Of a stretch of DNA of 64,000 nucleotides, positions 48,016 through 56,239 are shown in pieces; positions within the stretch are counted from its first letter, which is position 1; every line of letters starts with the position of its first letter. Source of the DNA: an uncultured Alphaproteobacteria bacterium. Its GTDB lineage: Bacteria; Pseudomonadota; Alphaproteobacteria; UBA11222. The notes under the pieces are model-generated. The model did no database searches and was not told the DNA's origin. It saw nothing but the letters and a program-made list of their open reading frames with translations. Position numbers and translations under genes: made by a program. The DNA lies in assembly GCA_947258435.1 (NCBI GenBank), contig CAMYID010000023.1:124001-188000 (forward strand), read 5' to 3'.

Positions 48016-49524
48016 CTATTGTCCTACTATCGGGCTGATGAATGCCGCAATCGTCGGCGCGGCAAAATACACCAGCACAGATAAGACAGCCGTCAGACAA
48101 GGGGGCACCACGCACCAAATCGGCGCCTCGCGCATCTCCGACCAGCGAATTGTGGAGATTTCATAGCCCGGCGGCTGCGGTCTGTCCTCCTGATCCGACA
48201 GCGGCAGAAAGAAGCCGCGCGCCACAACCGGAATAAGATAGGCAATCGCAAGCAGGGACGATCCCATCAGGACCCCGATCATCACCAGTTGGCTTGTATC
48301 GGCCGCTCCCATGACGAGGTACCATTTGCTCCACGCGCCCCCCGTGGGCGGCAAACCGATAATACTGAACGAACCAAGCAGAAACGCCCCGAAGGTAAAG
48401 GGCATCAACCGGCCAAGCCCGCGCATCTGGCTGATTTCTGTCTTATGCGTCGCCACATAAATCGCCCCCGCGCACATAAACAGGGTGATCTTGCCAAGCG
48501 CGTGGGCAACGATCTGCATCGTGCCGCCCACAATTCCCATGGAGGTCGCAAGCCCGACGCCAAGCGTCACATAGGCAAGCTGGCTGACTGTCGAATAGGC
48601 CAGCCTGGCTTTCAGATTGTCTTTCGTAACCGCGATGACCGACGTGGCGATCAGGGTAAATGCCGCCACCCATAACAGCCAGTCCGCCGCACCGCTTTCG
48701 GCCAGAAAATCAACGCCGAAAATATAGACCGCGACCTTCAGCACCGTGAACACGCCCGCCTTGACGACCGCAACCGCATGCAGCAGCGCGCTGACCGGCG
48801 TTGGCGCAACCATGGCGGCGGGCAGCCAGCCATGAAACGGCAGCAGCGCCGCCTTGCCGATCCCGAACATGTAAAGCGCGAACAGAATCGCGACAGCGGG
48901 CCCTTCGATCTGGCCCGCCAGTATTCCACCCAGACGGAAATTGAGTGTGCCGGCCTCGAACCAGGTCCAGATCAGTGCGGTCAGCAGGAACAGGATCGAC
49001 GTCGTCAGAAGAATCCCCAGATAGATCCGCGCCCCGGCCTTTGCCTCAGGCGTTTCCTTATGTGCAACAAGGGGATAGGTCGAAATCGTCAGGATTTCAT
49101 AGAACAGGAACAATGTCAGCATATTGCCCGCAAACGCAATGCCGACAGCGCTGGCCAGTGCAATCGCAAAACAGACATAAAACCGGGTCTGGTTTGCCTC
49201 ATCATTGCCGCGCATATAGCCAATGGAATAGACCGACGTCACGATCCAGAGGCCTGACGCCACCAGCGCAAAAACAAGCCCCAGCGGCTCCACCGTGAAG
49301 GCTATGGGCAGGTTGGGCAGCAGATTAAGGACAGTAAGCGTGGCCACACCACCTTCCAGGTGGTGCTGTAACAACCATAGCACCACCGCGAACAAGGCCC
49401 CGGCCGTAAGCAGGGTTACCGCTTCACGCAGGTTCGGACGCGCACCGGTTACAGCAATTCCCAGCGCCCCGATTGCCGGGATCGCCAAGGACAGAATAAG
49501 CGCAAGTTCCGGCGTCATCATCAT
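48016..49524 (-). CDS. Antiporter MrpD-like membrane subunit (second copy)
   Basis: A 502-residue complex I-like proton transporter subunit with about 14 helices. Conserved Glu in LFLFYEILTISTYPLV (about 136-151) and Lys in GIGKAALLPFHGWLPAAMVAPTPVSALLHAVAVVKAG (about 225-260; key part GKAALLPFHGWLP). It starts with an ATGA overlap to the first mrpD and is followed by the small two-helix protein. Confidence 0.9.
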   Translation of the reverse strand: MMMTPELALILSLAIPAIGALGIAVTGARPNLREAVTLLTAGALFAVVLWLLQHHLEGGVATLTVLNLLPNLPIAFTVEPLGLVFALVASGLWIVTSVYSIGYMRGNDEANQTRFYVCFAIALASAVGIAFAGNMLTLFLFYEILTISTYPLVAHKETPEAKAGARIYLGILLTTSILFLLTALIWTWFEAGTLNFRLGGILAGQIEGPAVAILFALYMFGIGKAALLPFHGWLPAAMVAPTPVSALLHAVAVVKAGVFTVLKVAVYIFGVDFLAESGAADWLLWVAAFTLIATSVIAVTKDNLKARLAYSTVSQLAYVTLGVGLATSMGIVGGTMQIVAHALGKITLFMCAGAIYVATHKTEISQMRGLGRLMPFTFGAFLLGSFSIIGLPPTGGAWSKWYLVMGAADTSQLVMIGVLMGSSLLAIAYLIPVVARGFFLPLSDQEDRPQPPGYEISTIRWSEMREAPIWCVVPPCLTAVLSVLVYFAAPTIAAFISPIVGQ

Positions 49525-51041
49525 GGCCCATCCATCGGCGGCAGCCCGGCACCGGGATCAAAGAAAAGCGATTGTGCCGCCGTCTCTGCAATTGTGACCG
49601 TCGGATCCGCATAAACCCCGAAGACCACGCAAGCCAGGATCAGTACCCAGCAGGGCAGCAGCAGGGACAGCGGCGCCTCTTTTACAGCAACACCCGCCGG
49701 CGCGGGCTGCAGATAGGCAATCTCGACAACCCGCCAGATGTAAATGACCGCCAGAAGCGAGCTTGCAACGATCAGAAGCGCAACGGGCCACCAGCCCCGC
49801 TCGAACGCACCCAGCACAAGATACCATTTACTGACAAAGCCAACGGTCGCCGGCAAGCCGATCAACGCCAGCCCGCCAATAACAAAAGCTGCCATTGTCC
49901 AGGGCATCTGCCGCCCCAGCCCGCGGAATGCATCGATCGAGTGCGATCCGGTCCGGAAAATCACGCAACCGACGGCCAGAAACAGCCCCCCCTTCATCAG
50001 GGCATGGTTGAACAGATGCAGGATCGTCGCGCTCAGCCCCGTGACATTGCCGTAACTCACCCCAAGCACCATGTAGCCAACCTGCGCGATGCTGGAATAG
50101 GCCAATAATCTTTTGACATCGGACTGAAAGATGGCCACCGCCGAAGAGGCAAACATCGCCACAAGCCCAAGCGGCAGAAACAGGAACAACAATGTGCGTT
50201 CCTCGAACGCGAAATCCGCCGCAAAAACGGTGTAGATAAAGCGCAGGCTTGCATAGCCTGCGACTTTGGTCGATGTCGCCGCCAGAAACGCCGTCACGAC
50301 GGTCGGCGCGTAGGTGTAGGCATTGGGCAGCCATAAATGCAGCGGATACATCGCAAGCTTCAGCGCCAGCCCGACCAGAATGAACGCAAAGGCAACCGGA
50401 ATGGTGCGGGTCTGTTCCAGCTCTCCGATCCGGGCCGCCATATCCGCCATATTGAGCGTACCCGTGACGGTATAAATCAGGCCGATCCCGATTACATAGA
50501 AGGTCGCGCCGATCGTTCCCATCATCAGATAGGTATAGGCCGACGTCAAAGCGCGTTTGTCACGCTCTGCCCCCATGGCGATGATGACATAGGATGAGAG
50601 TGACGAAATTTCGAGGAAAACAAACAGGTTGAACGCGTCGCCTGTTGCCGCGACGCCCATCAGCCCCGCCAGGCAAAGCAGCATCGCCGTATAAAAAAGC
50701 GGTTGCGCGGCACGCGAAATTTCCTGCCCCACGCTGGCGCGGGCATAGGCCATCGTCACGGCGCCAACGCCCGCGACAATTACCAGAATGATGGCATTTA
50801 CCGCATCCAATCGGAATTCGATTCCCCAGGGCGGTGCCCAGCCGCCCAGATAATAGCTGAGTGGGCCACCTGCCATCACCATTGCCAGCAGGCATAGCGA
50901 ACCGGCGAATGCGGCTGCCGTAACCAGCATCGATACCGTCCAGGCAAACAGGGGGTGCCGGAACAGCGCGCAAAGCGGCGCGGCAAATAACGGCACCGCG
51001 ACAAGCAGAATCGGCAGATGCGCCTTCAACGCCGCGATCAT
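49521..51041 (-). CDS. mrpD: Cation/proton antiporter subunit D
   Basis: A 506-residue membrane subunit with about 14 helices. Conserved Glu in FNLFVFLEISSLSSYVII (about 138-155), Lys in LVGLALKLAMYPLHLWLPNAYTYAP (about 222-246), typical MrpD/MnhD. It conducts protons in exchange for Na+ or K+. Start overlaps the mrpC stop by four bases, and the gene after it overlaps its own stop. Confidence 0.92.
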   Translation of the reverse strand: MIAALKAHLPILLVAVPLFAAPLCALFRHPLFAWTVSMLVTAAAFAGSLCLLAMVMAGGPLSYYLGGWAPPWGIEFRLDAVNAIILVIVAGVGAVTMAYARASVGQEISRAAQPLFYTAMLLCLAGLMGVAATGDAFNLFVFLEISSLSSYVIIAMGAERDKRALTSAYTYLMMGTIGATFYVIGIGLIYTVTGTLNMADMAARIGELEQTRTIPVAFAFILVGLALKLAMYPLHLWLPNAYTYAPTVVTAFLAATSTKVAGYASLRFIYTVFAADFAFEERTLLFLFLPLGLVAMFASSAVAIFQSDVKRLLAYSSIAQVGYMVLGVSYGNVTGLSATILHLFNHALMKGGLFLAVGCVIFRTGSHSIDAFRGLGRQMPWTMAAFVIGGLALIGLPATVGFVSKWYLVLGAFERGWWPVALLIVASSLLAVIYIWRVVEIAYLQPAPAGVAVKEAPLSLLLPCWVLILACVVFGVYADPTVTIAETAAQSLFFDPGAGLPPMDGP

Positions 51042-51430
51042 GCCTGCGGCTCCGTTTCCGATTCCAGCGCGTGCTCGATCTCAAGGATGTCATCCTCCTC
51101 GATCGTCCCGAATGCCTCCTTGATTCGCACGACAAGTGCCAGTCCCAGCGCGGTCGTGGCGACCCCCACCACAATGGCGGTCAGGATCAGCACATGCGGC
51201 AGGGGATTGGAATAAACGGTATCGGGATCACCGGTCAGGATCGGCGCGGTTCCGCCTGCGACCTTGCTGATCGTGATGTAAAAAAGAAAAACGGAAACCT
51301 GAAAAATATTCAGCCCGACAATCTTTTTGATCAGGTTACCGCGCGCAACGATGATGTAGAGCCCGGTCATCATCAGCGTGATGATAACCCAGTAATTGTA
51401 ATGGCTCAGGACCTGGGCAAAGTCGATCAC
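51038..51430 (-). CDS. mrpC: Cation/proton antiporter subunit C (NuoK-like)
   Basis: A 130-residue protein with three membrane helices (about 12-32, 38-58 and 80-105) like NuoK/MnhC: GLYIIVARGNLIKKIVGLNIFQ and PLPHVLILTAIVVGVATTALGLAL. It lacks an acidic partner outside the helices apart from the Glu-rich tail (110-130). Overlaps both neighbours by four bases. Confidence 0.93.
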   Translation of the reverse strand: MIDFAQVLSHYNYWVIITLMMTGLYIIVARGNLIKKIVGLNIFQVSVFLFYITISKVAGGTAPILTGDPDTVYSNPLPHVLILTAIVVGVATTALGLALVVRIKEAFGTIEEDDILEIEHALESETEPQA

Positions 51431-51867
51431 GCGTCGTCTTCTCCCTCGGTCGCTATCTTGCGTCCCGCATAGACCTCAAAGATAATAAGCATCGTTGCTG
51501 CAACTGTAATTCCCACGCCAAGCTCAATCAGCAAGATGCCGATATGCTGCCCTGCCACCGGGTCCGCCGCCAGAAAATCGTAGTCAAGGAAGCGACCGCC
51601 CAACAGCATGGTGGCAAACCCGACTCCGACATAAAGCAGCCAGCCCAGCGCCATCACCGAACATAACAACTCAAGAGACGCAAAACGGCGTAAAGCCGTC
51701 AAATCAAAGACAAGCCCGTACAGGATTAATGCCGCGGCGAAAATCACACCCGCCTGAAACCCGCCGCCCGGGCCGAAATCGCCGTGAAACTGCACATAGA
51801 GCGCAAACAGCATGATCGGGCCGACCATCAGCTTGGCAATGACCCGTAGGATCAGGTAATGGGTCAT
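51427..51867 (-). CDS. mrpB: Cation/proton antiporter subunit B
   Basis: A 146-residue MnhB-type membrane protein with about four helices. It starts VIAKLMVGPIMLFALYVQFHGDFGPGGGFQAG (about 9-40; key motif HGDFGPGGGFQAGV), the hallmark of the family, and ends ITVAATMLIIFEVYAGRK. Its stop overlaps mrpC and its start overlaps the DUF4040 gene by four bases. Confidence 0.95.
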   Translation of the reverse strand: MTHYLILRVIAKLMVGPIMLFALYVQFHGDFGPGGGFQAGVIFAAALILYGLVFDLTALRRFASLELLCSVMALGWLLYVGVGFATMLLGGRFLDYDFLAADPVAGQHIGILLIELGVGITVAATMLIIFEVYAGRKIATEGEDDA

Positions 51868-52451
51868 GCGCGGTCTGGCCCCTTCCGCTTGTCAGTCGGC
51901 GCGGAAACCGGGGGTGCCGCCCCCTCGCCGCCATTGCGCCGCGCGCGACCGCCCAGCCCTCCATTGAGCAGCAGCAATACCCCGACACCTGCAGTGAAAA
52001 TCACCCCGACTTCCCCAAGCGTATCGAAGCCACGATAGCTGGCCAGAACCGCTGTAACGATATTGGGCAGTCCGATCTGTGTTTCGGTACCACTGACATA
52101 TTCGGGCATGACATATTGATGGGGTGCCGCCGCCGGGTCCCCAAATCCGGGCAGATCCATTGTCCCGTACACAAGCGCCGCACCGGTGATCAGAACCACG
52201 GCAAGTGGCAGGGTCGGCAGATGCGTTGCAGGTTTTTCCCGCGACGTCGTCAATGACAATGTGCCCAGAAACAGAACGGTCGTGATACCCGCACCGACCG
52301 CAGCTTCGGTGAACGCGACGTCGACCGCATCCAATGTGATGAACAATCCTGCCGTCAACAAACTGAAAGCCCCCGTCAGCATGACCACCGCAAACAGGTT
52401 ACGCATGCGGATAATCATCACCGCGGTGGCCAGCAGGAAGGCAAGCATCAC
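51864..52451 (-). CDS. MrpA C-terminal-like (DUF4040/MbhD-E) subunit
   Basis: A 195-residue protein with about five helices. N-terminal part TAVMIIRMRNLFAVVMLTGAFSLLTAG and FTEAAVGAGITTVLFLGTL match the DUF4040/MbhD domain, and the C-terminal FDTLGEVGVIFTAGVGVLLLLNG matches the MbhE domain. In classical Mrp this is the end of the giant MrpA; here it is its own gene. The reading frame stays open upstream of the ATG with the hydrophobic sequence VIEQLIDIV, but no start codon is there except GTG at 52454. Confidence 0.88.
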   Translation of the reverse strand: MMLAFLLATAVMIIRMRNLFAVVMLTGAFSLLTAGLFITLDAVDVAFTEAAVGAGITTVLFLGTLSLTTSREKPATHLPTLPLAVVLITGAALVYGTMDLPGFGDPAAAPHQYVMPEYVSGTETQIGLPNIVTAVLASYRGFDTLGEVGVIFTAGVGVLLLLNGGLGGRARRNGGEGAAPPVSAPTDKRKGPDRA

Positions 52452-52459
52452 GATATCGA

Positions 52460-52801
52460 TCAGCTGTTCGATGACGGGCCCCCTTCGACGGTGATATGCC
52501 CGGACCCCTTCGGGCGCAGACCGGCATGAAATGCCACATTGGCCAGCGCATGGCTTGCGGTGGGGCTTGTGAAATAGAGCAGGAACAACATCAGAAACAG
52601 TTTCAGGCTGACCAATGACCAGCCCCCCTGCAACATGAGCCCCAGAATAAGCAGCGTTGCCGCCATCGTATCGGTCAGCCCGGCCCCGTGCAGGCGCGCG
52701 TAAAAGTCAGGCAGCCGAAGCACGCCGACCGCACCGATCACCATAAACAGGCTGCCCGCAAGGATCAGCCCCCAGCTGAGCAAATCAGTAGCCATTGCCA
52801 C
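52460..52801 (-). CDS. mrpG: Cation/proton antiporter subunit G
   Basis: A 113-residue protein with three membrane helices and the MnhG motif GVLRLPDFYARLHGAGLTDTMAA (about 26-48; key part LPDFYARLHG), then YFTSPTASHALA. Follows mrpF after three bases. Confidence 0.95.
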   Translation of the reverse strand: MAMATDLLSWGLILAGSLFMVIGAVGVLRLPDFYARLHGAGLTDTMAATLLILGLMLQGGWSLVSLKLFLMLFLLYFTSPTASHALANVAFHAGLRPKGSGHITVEGGPSSNS

Positions 52802-52804
52802 CGG

Positions 52805-53089
52805 TTAGTCCCCCACCCCGTCGCGCGGCGACACATCGCCCAATGCGCGATACCGAATAACTTTCAGGATCGCAATCGTGCCGATGAAATTAATCAGCGC
52901 ATAAACAATTGCGATGTCGACAAAATCTGGCCGGCCGGTCAGAAACCCGATGACCGCAATCAGCAGCACCGTCTTGGTGCCGAACAGATTAACCGCAAGG
53001 ACCCGGTCGTAAACCGACGGCCCGACAAAAAGCCTGAGCAAGGCGACCGCCATCGTTACGAGAATTGCCAAAGCCGCCGCGACAAACAT
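52805..53089 (-). CDS. mrpF: Cation/proton antiporter subunit F
   Basis: A 94-residue protein with three membrane helices. Family motif RLFVGPSVYDRVLAVNLFGTKTVLLI (about 18-43; key part GPSVYDRVLAVN) and DFVDIAIVYALINFIGTIA. Three bases separate it from mrpE. Confidence 0.95.
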   Translation of the reverse strand: MFVAAALAILVTMAVALLRLFVGPSVYDRVLAVNLFGTKTVLLIAVIGFLTGRPDFVDIAIVYALINFIGTIAILKVIRYRALGDVSPRDGVGD

Positions 53090-53092
53090 TTT

Positions 53093-53566
53093 CTAGGCCT
53101 TCTCAAGCGCTGCTACGCGCCGATCCATATCGCAGGATTCAGCACCCCAGGCGAAATCTGCCGACAAGGTATGCACAAGAATCGAATCCCCCTGCACTTC
53201 AATAGCAACGGTACCAGGGGTCAGGGTGATGCTGTTGGCGAAAACGACCTTACCCAAATCGCTTTTCTGACTGGCCGGTGCGTGAAAGAAATTCGGGCTG
53301 ACAGGCAACCGCGGATGCAGGATCAAACGCGCCACCTTGATATTCGCAACGACAATTTCCTTGAACAACCAGACCCAGTACCCGATCACGCCGAAAAACA
53401 GATGAAAAGGCACCCCTTCCTCATCGATGACACCGAGCCTGCGGCACAGCAATGCCACGAAAATGGAGGACAACGCCCCAAGCGCCAGTAAAAGCGGGGT
53501 GTAGATGCCGGACAGGCCCAGCCACAAAAGAAACAGCACAATTGCCAGCGCGAACGCTCTCACCAC
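53093..53566 (-). CDS. mrpE: Cation/proton antiporter subunit E
   Basis: A 157-residue subunit with two or three N-terminal membrane helices (about 4-42 and 58-75) and a cytoplasmic part with SITLTPGTVAIEVQGDSILVHTL (about 108-130; key part SITLTPGT), diagnostic of MnhE. First gene of the ten-gene antiporter operon; the 318-base gap upstream should hold its promoter. Confidence 0.93.
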   Translation of the reverse strand: MVRAFALAIVLFLLWLGLSGIYTPLLLALGALSSIFVALLCRRLGVIDEEGVPFHLFFGVIGYWVWLFKEIVVANIKVARLILHPRLPVSPNFFHAPASQKSDLGKVVFANSITLTPGTVAIEVQGDSILVHTLSADFAWGAESCDMDRRVAALEKA

Positions 53567-53884
53567 CGAAATCTACTTTCCGACTGTCCAGGACAAGTTG
53601 AATGTTATGCGTTTCTAACTGGCGTTCAACATATGTTTCAAGGCTTTTCCCACACCGGCACCCCGGCAGCAAACGACACCACGCAGATGCGCGGATGACT
53701 TCGCGCCACCTGGCACCGCACAGCCCGATCGTCCGCCGCCCGTGCGGATATCCTGCCCGTGCGGGGACAAACCAGCGATCAAGGTCAGTTTTTAAAACTG
53801 AATCATTGTCAGTTTTAATTTCCATGCTACTATTGACGCTGTGTGAGGTAGGGGCATTTCGTAAACGGAATGTCAAAATAGAAA
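53567..53884. other. Divergent intergenic region between mrpE and the cold shock gene
   Basis: 318 bases holding regulatory sequence for both directions. The plus side has a clear sigma-70 promoter (53806-53833). On the mrpE side I see no convincing promoter or operator. The last 100 bases are much richer in A and T than the rest. Confidence 0.6.
53806..53833 (+). promoter_or_regulatory. Sigma-70 promoter of the cold shock gene
   Basis: TTGTCA, 16 bases, TACTAT. The start would fall near 53840, giving a leader of about 45 bases before the ATG at 53885. Confidence 0.65.
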
Positions 53885-54418
53885 ATGAGTACAGAAACAG
53901 AACTTAGGGAGGATGTAAAAGAATCGATTTTTGAACTTGCAGGCACTGTAAAATGGTTCGACCCGGCCAAGGGATATGGCTTTATCGTACCTGAGAGTGG
54001 CGGCAAGGATGTTCTTTTACATCAGACATGCCTGCGTGAAGCGGGTTTCGATGCGGTTCCACAGGGGGCTACGGTTCGCGTCTCGGTCGCCGAGCGATCG
54101 CGCGGCCTGCAGGCTGTGCATCTTGTCCATATGGATGAAAGCACAGCCATTGAAGCATCTGACAATCGTAATCCGAAACCGGCCTCAGCCTGCGAATTGA
54201 CAGCGATCACGTCTTTTCAGCCTGCGAAGGTAAAGTGGTTCAATCGCGTGCGCGGTTACGGCTTTGTAACGACGGACGAAAATTCTCCGGATATTTTCGT
54301 GCATATGGAAACGTTACGGCGCGCGGGGCTGGAACTGCTCGAACCTGGCCAGGATGTGAACGTCAAGGTCGGGCAAGGCCCGAAGGGATTGATGGTCGCC
54401 GAGATTTCGCACGCCTGA
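53885..54418 (+). CDS. Tandem cold-shock-domain protein
   Basis: A 177-residue nucleic-acid chaperone with two cold-shock domains (about 19-87 and 110-175). The first has KWFDPAKGYGFIVP and DVLLH; the second has KWFNRVRGYGFVTTD and DIFVH. These are RNP1 and RNP2 of the OB fold. Two-domain Csps are common in alphaproteobacteria, such as CspC and CspD of Caulobacter. It binds single-stranded RNA or DNA and may act in cold or stationary phase. A DUF192 gene follows, a common pairing. Confidence 0.92.
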   Translation: MSTETELREDVKESIFELAGTVKWFDPAKGYGFIVPESGGKDVLLHQTCLREAGFDAVPQGATVRVSVAERSRGLQAVHLVHMDESTAIEASDNRNPKPASACELTAITSFQPAKVKWFNRVRGYGFVTTDENSPDIFVHMETLRRAGLELLEPGQDVNVKVGQGPKGLMVAEISHA

Positions 54419-54752
54419 CCGCGCGGGCATAGACATGGCTATTGCGTGACCGCAGATCACGCCGCCTGGTCGGTGTCAGCCGACATTGCGGCGCGATGCC
54501 GCTTGGTATGCGCCCTGATCCCTGATCGGTAAAGAGGCGGCGCTCAACAGACCGGCGCGGCGCGCCTTTCTACACAAGCTGATTGCCGTTCATACATGCC
54601 CGTTCATACAAAGCTGACGGCCATTTTCACGTAAGCTGATTCAGCGGGGCCGCTGATACTGGGAACAACCATGAGGCGGACCATGACGTCACACCGGGCT
54701 TACGATAAATAGTGGTGTCAAACTGCGACAGGCTCGGCTATCACTTATCGTT
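54419..54752. other. Intergenic region with short stuttered repeats
   Basis: 334 bases without a convincing gene. CGTTCATACA occurs twice (54587 and 54601) and AAGCTGA three times (54576, 54611, 54633). ACGATAA (54703-54709) and TTATCGT (54746-54752) form an inverted repeat that ends at the DUF192 ATG. No Shine-Dalgarno is visible before that ATG. Confidence 0.5.
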
Positions 54753-55223
54753 ATGTTGCGCTCTGTTTTCTTTGTTATCGCCGTGTTGGCATTTGCGGCA
54801 AGGCCGGCTTTCGCCACGCCCGAGACTCTCGATATCGTTACCGAAACCGGACGTGTCGAATTCACGATTGAAATTGCCGATACGGCGGCGGCCCGCCAGA
54901 CCGGCCTGATGCATCGCCACTCGATGCCGGCCACCCACGGCATGTTGTTTGACTTCGAAGCGACCCAGCCCGTCTCCATGTGGATGAAGAATACATTCAT
55001 ACCGCTGGACATGCTGTTTGTCGCTGCGGACGGTACAATCATCAATATTATCAAGCGTGCAGTTCCTCTTACCCTGACCCCCCGGCAGTCGGCGGCACCG
55101 GTACGCGCTGTTCTGGAGTTGAACGGCGGCACGGCGGACAGGCTTGGCATAAGGCCCGGGGATCGGCTGCTGCATCCGCTGTTCACGGCGCCACCGCAGG
55201 TCGGGCAGCACCGTCCCCAATGA
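54753..55223 (+). CDS. DUF192 secreted protein
   Basis: A 156-residue protein with a signal peptide (1-21, ending RPAFA) and a DUF192 domain (about 28-145): RQTGLMHRHSMPATHGMLFDF, then MWMKNTFIPLDMLFV and AVLELNGGTADRLGIRPGD. The role of DUF192 proteins is not settled; they are small exported or membrane-associated beta-rich proteins. The ATG lacks a ribosome binding site, so a leaderless message or hidden initiation is possible. Confidence 0.88.
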   Translation: MLRSVFFVIAVLAFAARPAFATPETLDIVTETGRVEFTIEIADTAAARQTGLMHRHSMPATHGMLFDFEATQPVSMWMKNTFIPLDMLFVAADGTIINIIKRAVPLTLTPRQSAAPVRAVLELNGGTADRLGIRPGDRLLHPLFTAPPQVGQHRPQ

Positions 55224-55253
55224 TCCGTAACCCCCTGTTCTGAGGCCGAACCG

Positions 55254-55721
55254 TTGGCAAATATGTCCTCTTCTCCCCCGCCGCTTCCGGAATTTCTGTC
55301 CCAACCGGGTTGGGAAATTCACGAAACCACAAGTCCCTTCACCGCGCCGCATGGCCGCATGTACCAGAAATTTGATGCAGACGGGGTGTGCTGGCGGGCA
55401 TTTCAGGCGGCCGAGGACCATTGCAATGCCGCCGGGATTGTCCATGGCGGCATGCTGATGACTTTTGCCGATGCGCTGATGGGGTTAACGGTGGCACATA
55501 ACGCGCAAGCCACCGCACTGACTGTCCGTATGACGACGGACCTGCTGTCGATTGCACGACCGGGCGACTGGGTGGTGGGACGTGGAGAAGTCAGCAAACT
55601 CACACGGTCGGTGGCATTTGTCGGTGCGGAGGCACATGTGGGCAAACGCCCGTTGCTGGCCTGTCAGGGGCTGTTCAAGCTGATGCGCCGGCGTGAGCTG
55701 AAAAACCCCAGACAGAAATAA
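55254..55721 (+). CDS. PaaI-family hotdog thioesterase
   Basis: A 155-residue hotdog-fold protein. Family motif HGGMLMTFADALMG (about 64-77), with Asp74 at the PaaI-type catalytic position, and a closing strand ACQGLFKLMRR. It hydrolyses acyl-CoA thioesters; the chain is unknown. The TTG at 55254 has GAGG eight bases upstream and is preferred; an ATG at 55263 has no ribosome binding site at a normal distance. Confidence 0.85.
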   Translation: MANMSSSPPPLPEFLSQPGWEIHETTSPFTAPHGRMYQKFDADGVCWRAFQAAEDHCNAAGIVHGGMLMTFADALMGLTVAHNAQATALTVRMTTDLLSIARPGDWVVGRGEVSKLTRSVAFVGAEAHVGKRPLLACQGLFKLMRRRELKNPRQK

Positions 55722-55861
55722 CAGGGCCAAGGGCCCGACCGGCGCGGAAATTCGCTCGGGCGACTTGCTCAGCTTACCGTGATCGTGTATTTCCGGCACG
55801 CCTGAACGCTGTCGGCATGCATCATGTTATTTACAGGCGGTTCAGCACATCACGCATCAGT

Positions 55862-55938
<77 letters not shown>

Positions 55939-56075
55939 TCATTCAGTTCCCGGAAAGTTTGCCACCCTTAATAATGGTTATCGGCCTTGTTGGCGGTAAG
56001 CCGGTCCGTGGCATGAGCCCGTTTCTGACGGCCCGCCCTGTATTCTGCCGCCTGAGCAGCAAATAGTGTGCGCCC

Positions 56076-56091
56076 TGTGACGGCTGTCACC
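56076..56091. promoter_or_regulatory. CRP/FNR-family-like operator
   Basis: TGTGA, six bases, TCACC matches the TGTGA-N6-TCACA consensus at nine of ten positions. It lies about 150 bases upstream of the histidine kinase ATG. Single sites of this kind can arise by chance, so the regulator is not established. Confidence 0.45.
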
Positions 56092-56123
56092 TGTTTCCAG
56101 AGCATTCCCAGGAATATGAACAG

Positions 56124-56145
56124 CCTTTAGCTGCGCAGCTAAAGG
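56124..56145. promoter_or_regulatory. 22-bp perfect palindrome
   Basis: Each half is CCTTTAGCTGC and its complement, with no spacer. It lies about 95 bases upstream of the histidine kinase. It could be a transcription-factor operator or, as RNA, a hairpin. No T run follows, so it is a poor terminator. The rest of the 301-base gap between tRNA-Pro and the kinase shows nothing else. Confidence 0.6.
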
Positions 56146-56239
56146 ATTAGTTAGGGAAATTACATTATCAAGGTCTATCAAGTCCGATTTTGGGCGCGAA
56201 ACAGTATTAAGTAACCAAACCAATCTATGTGGCCGGAAG

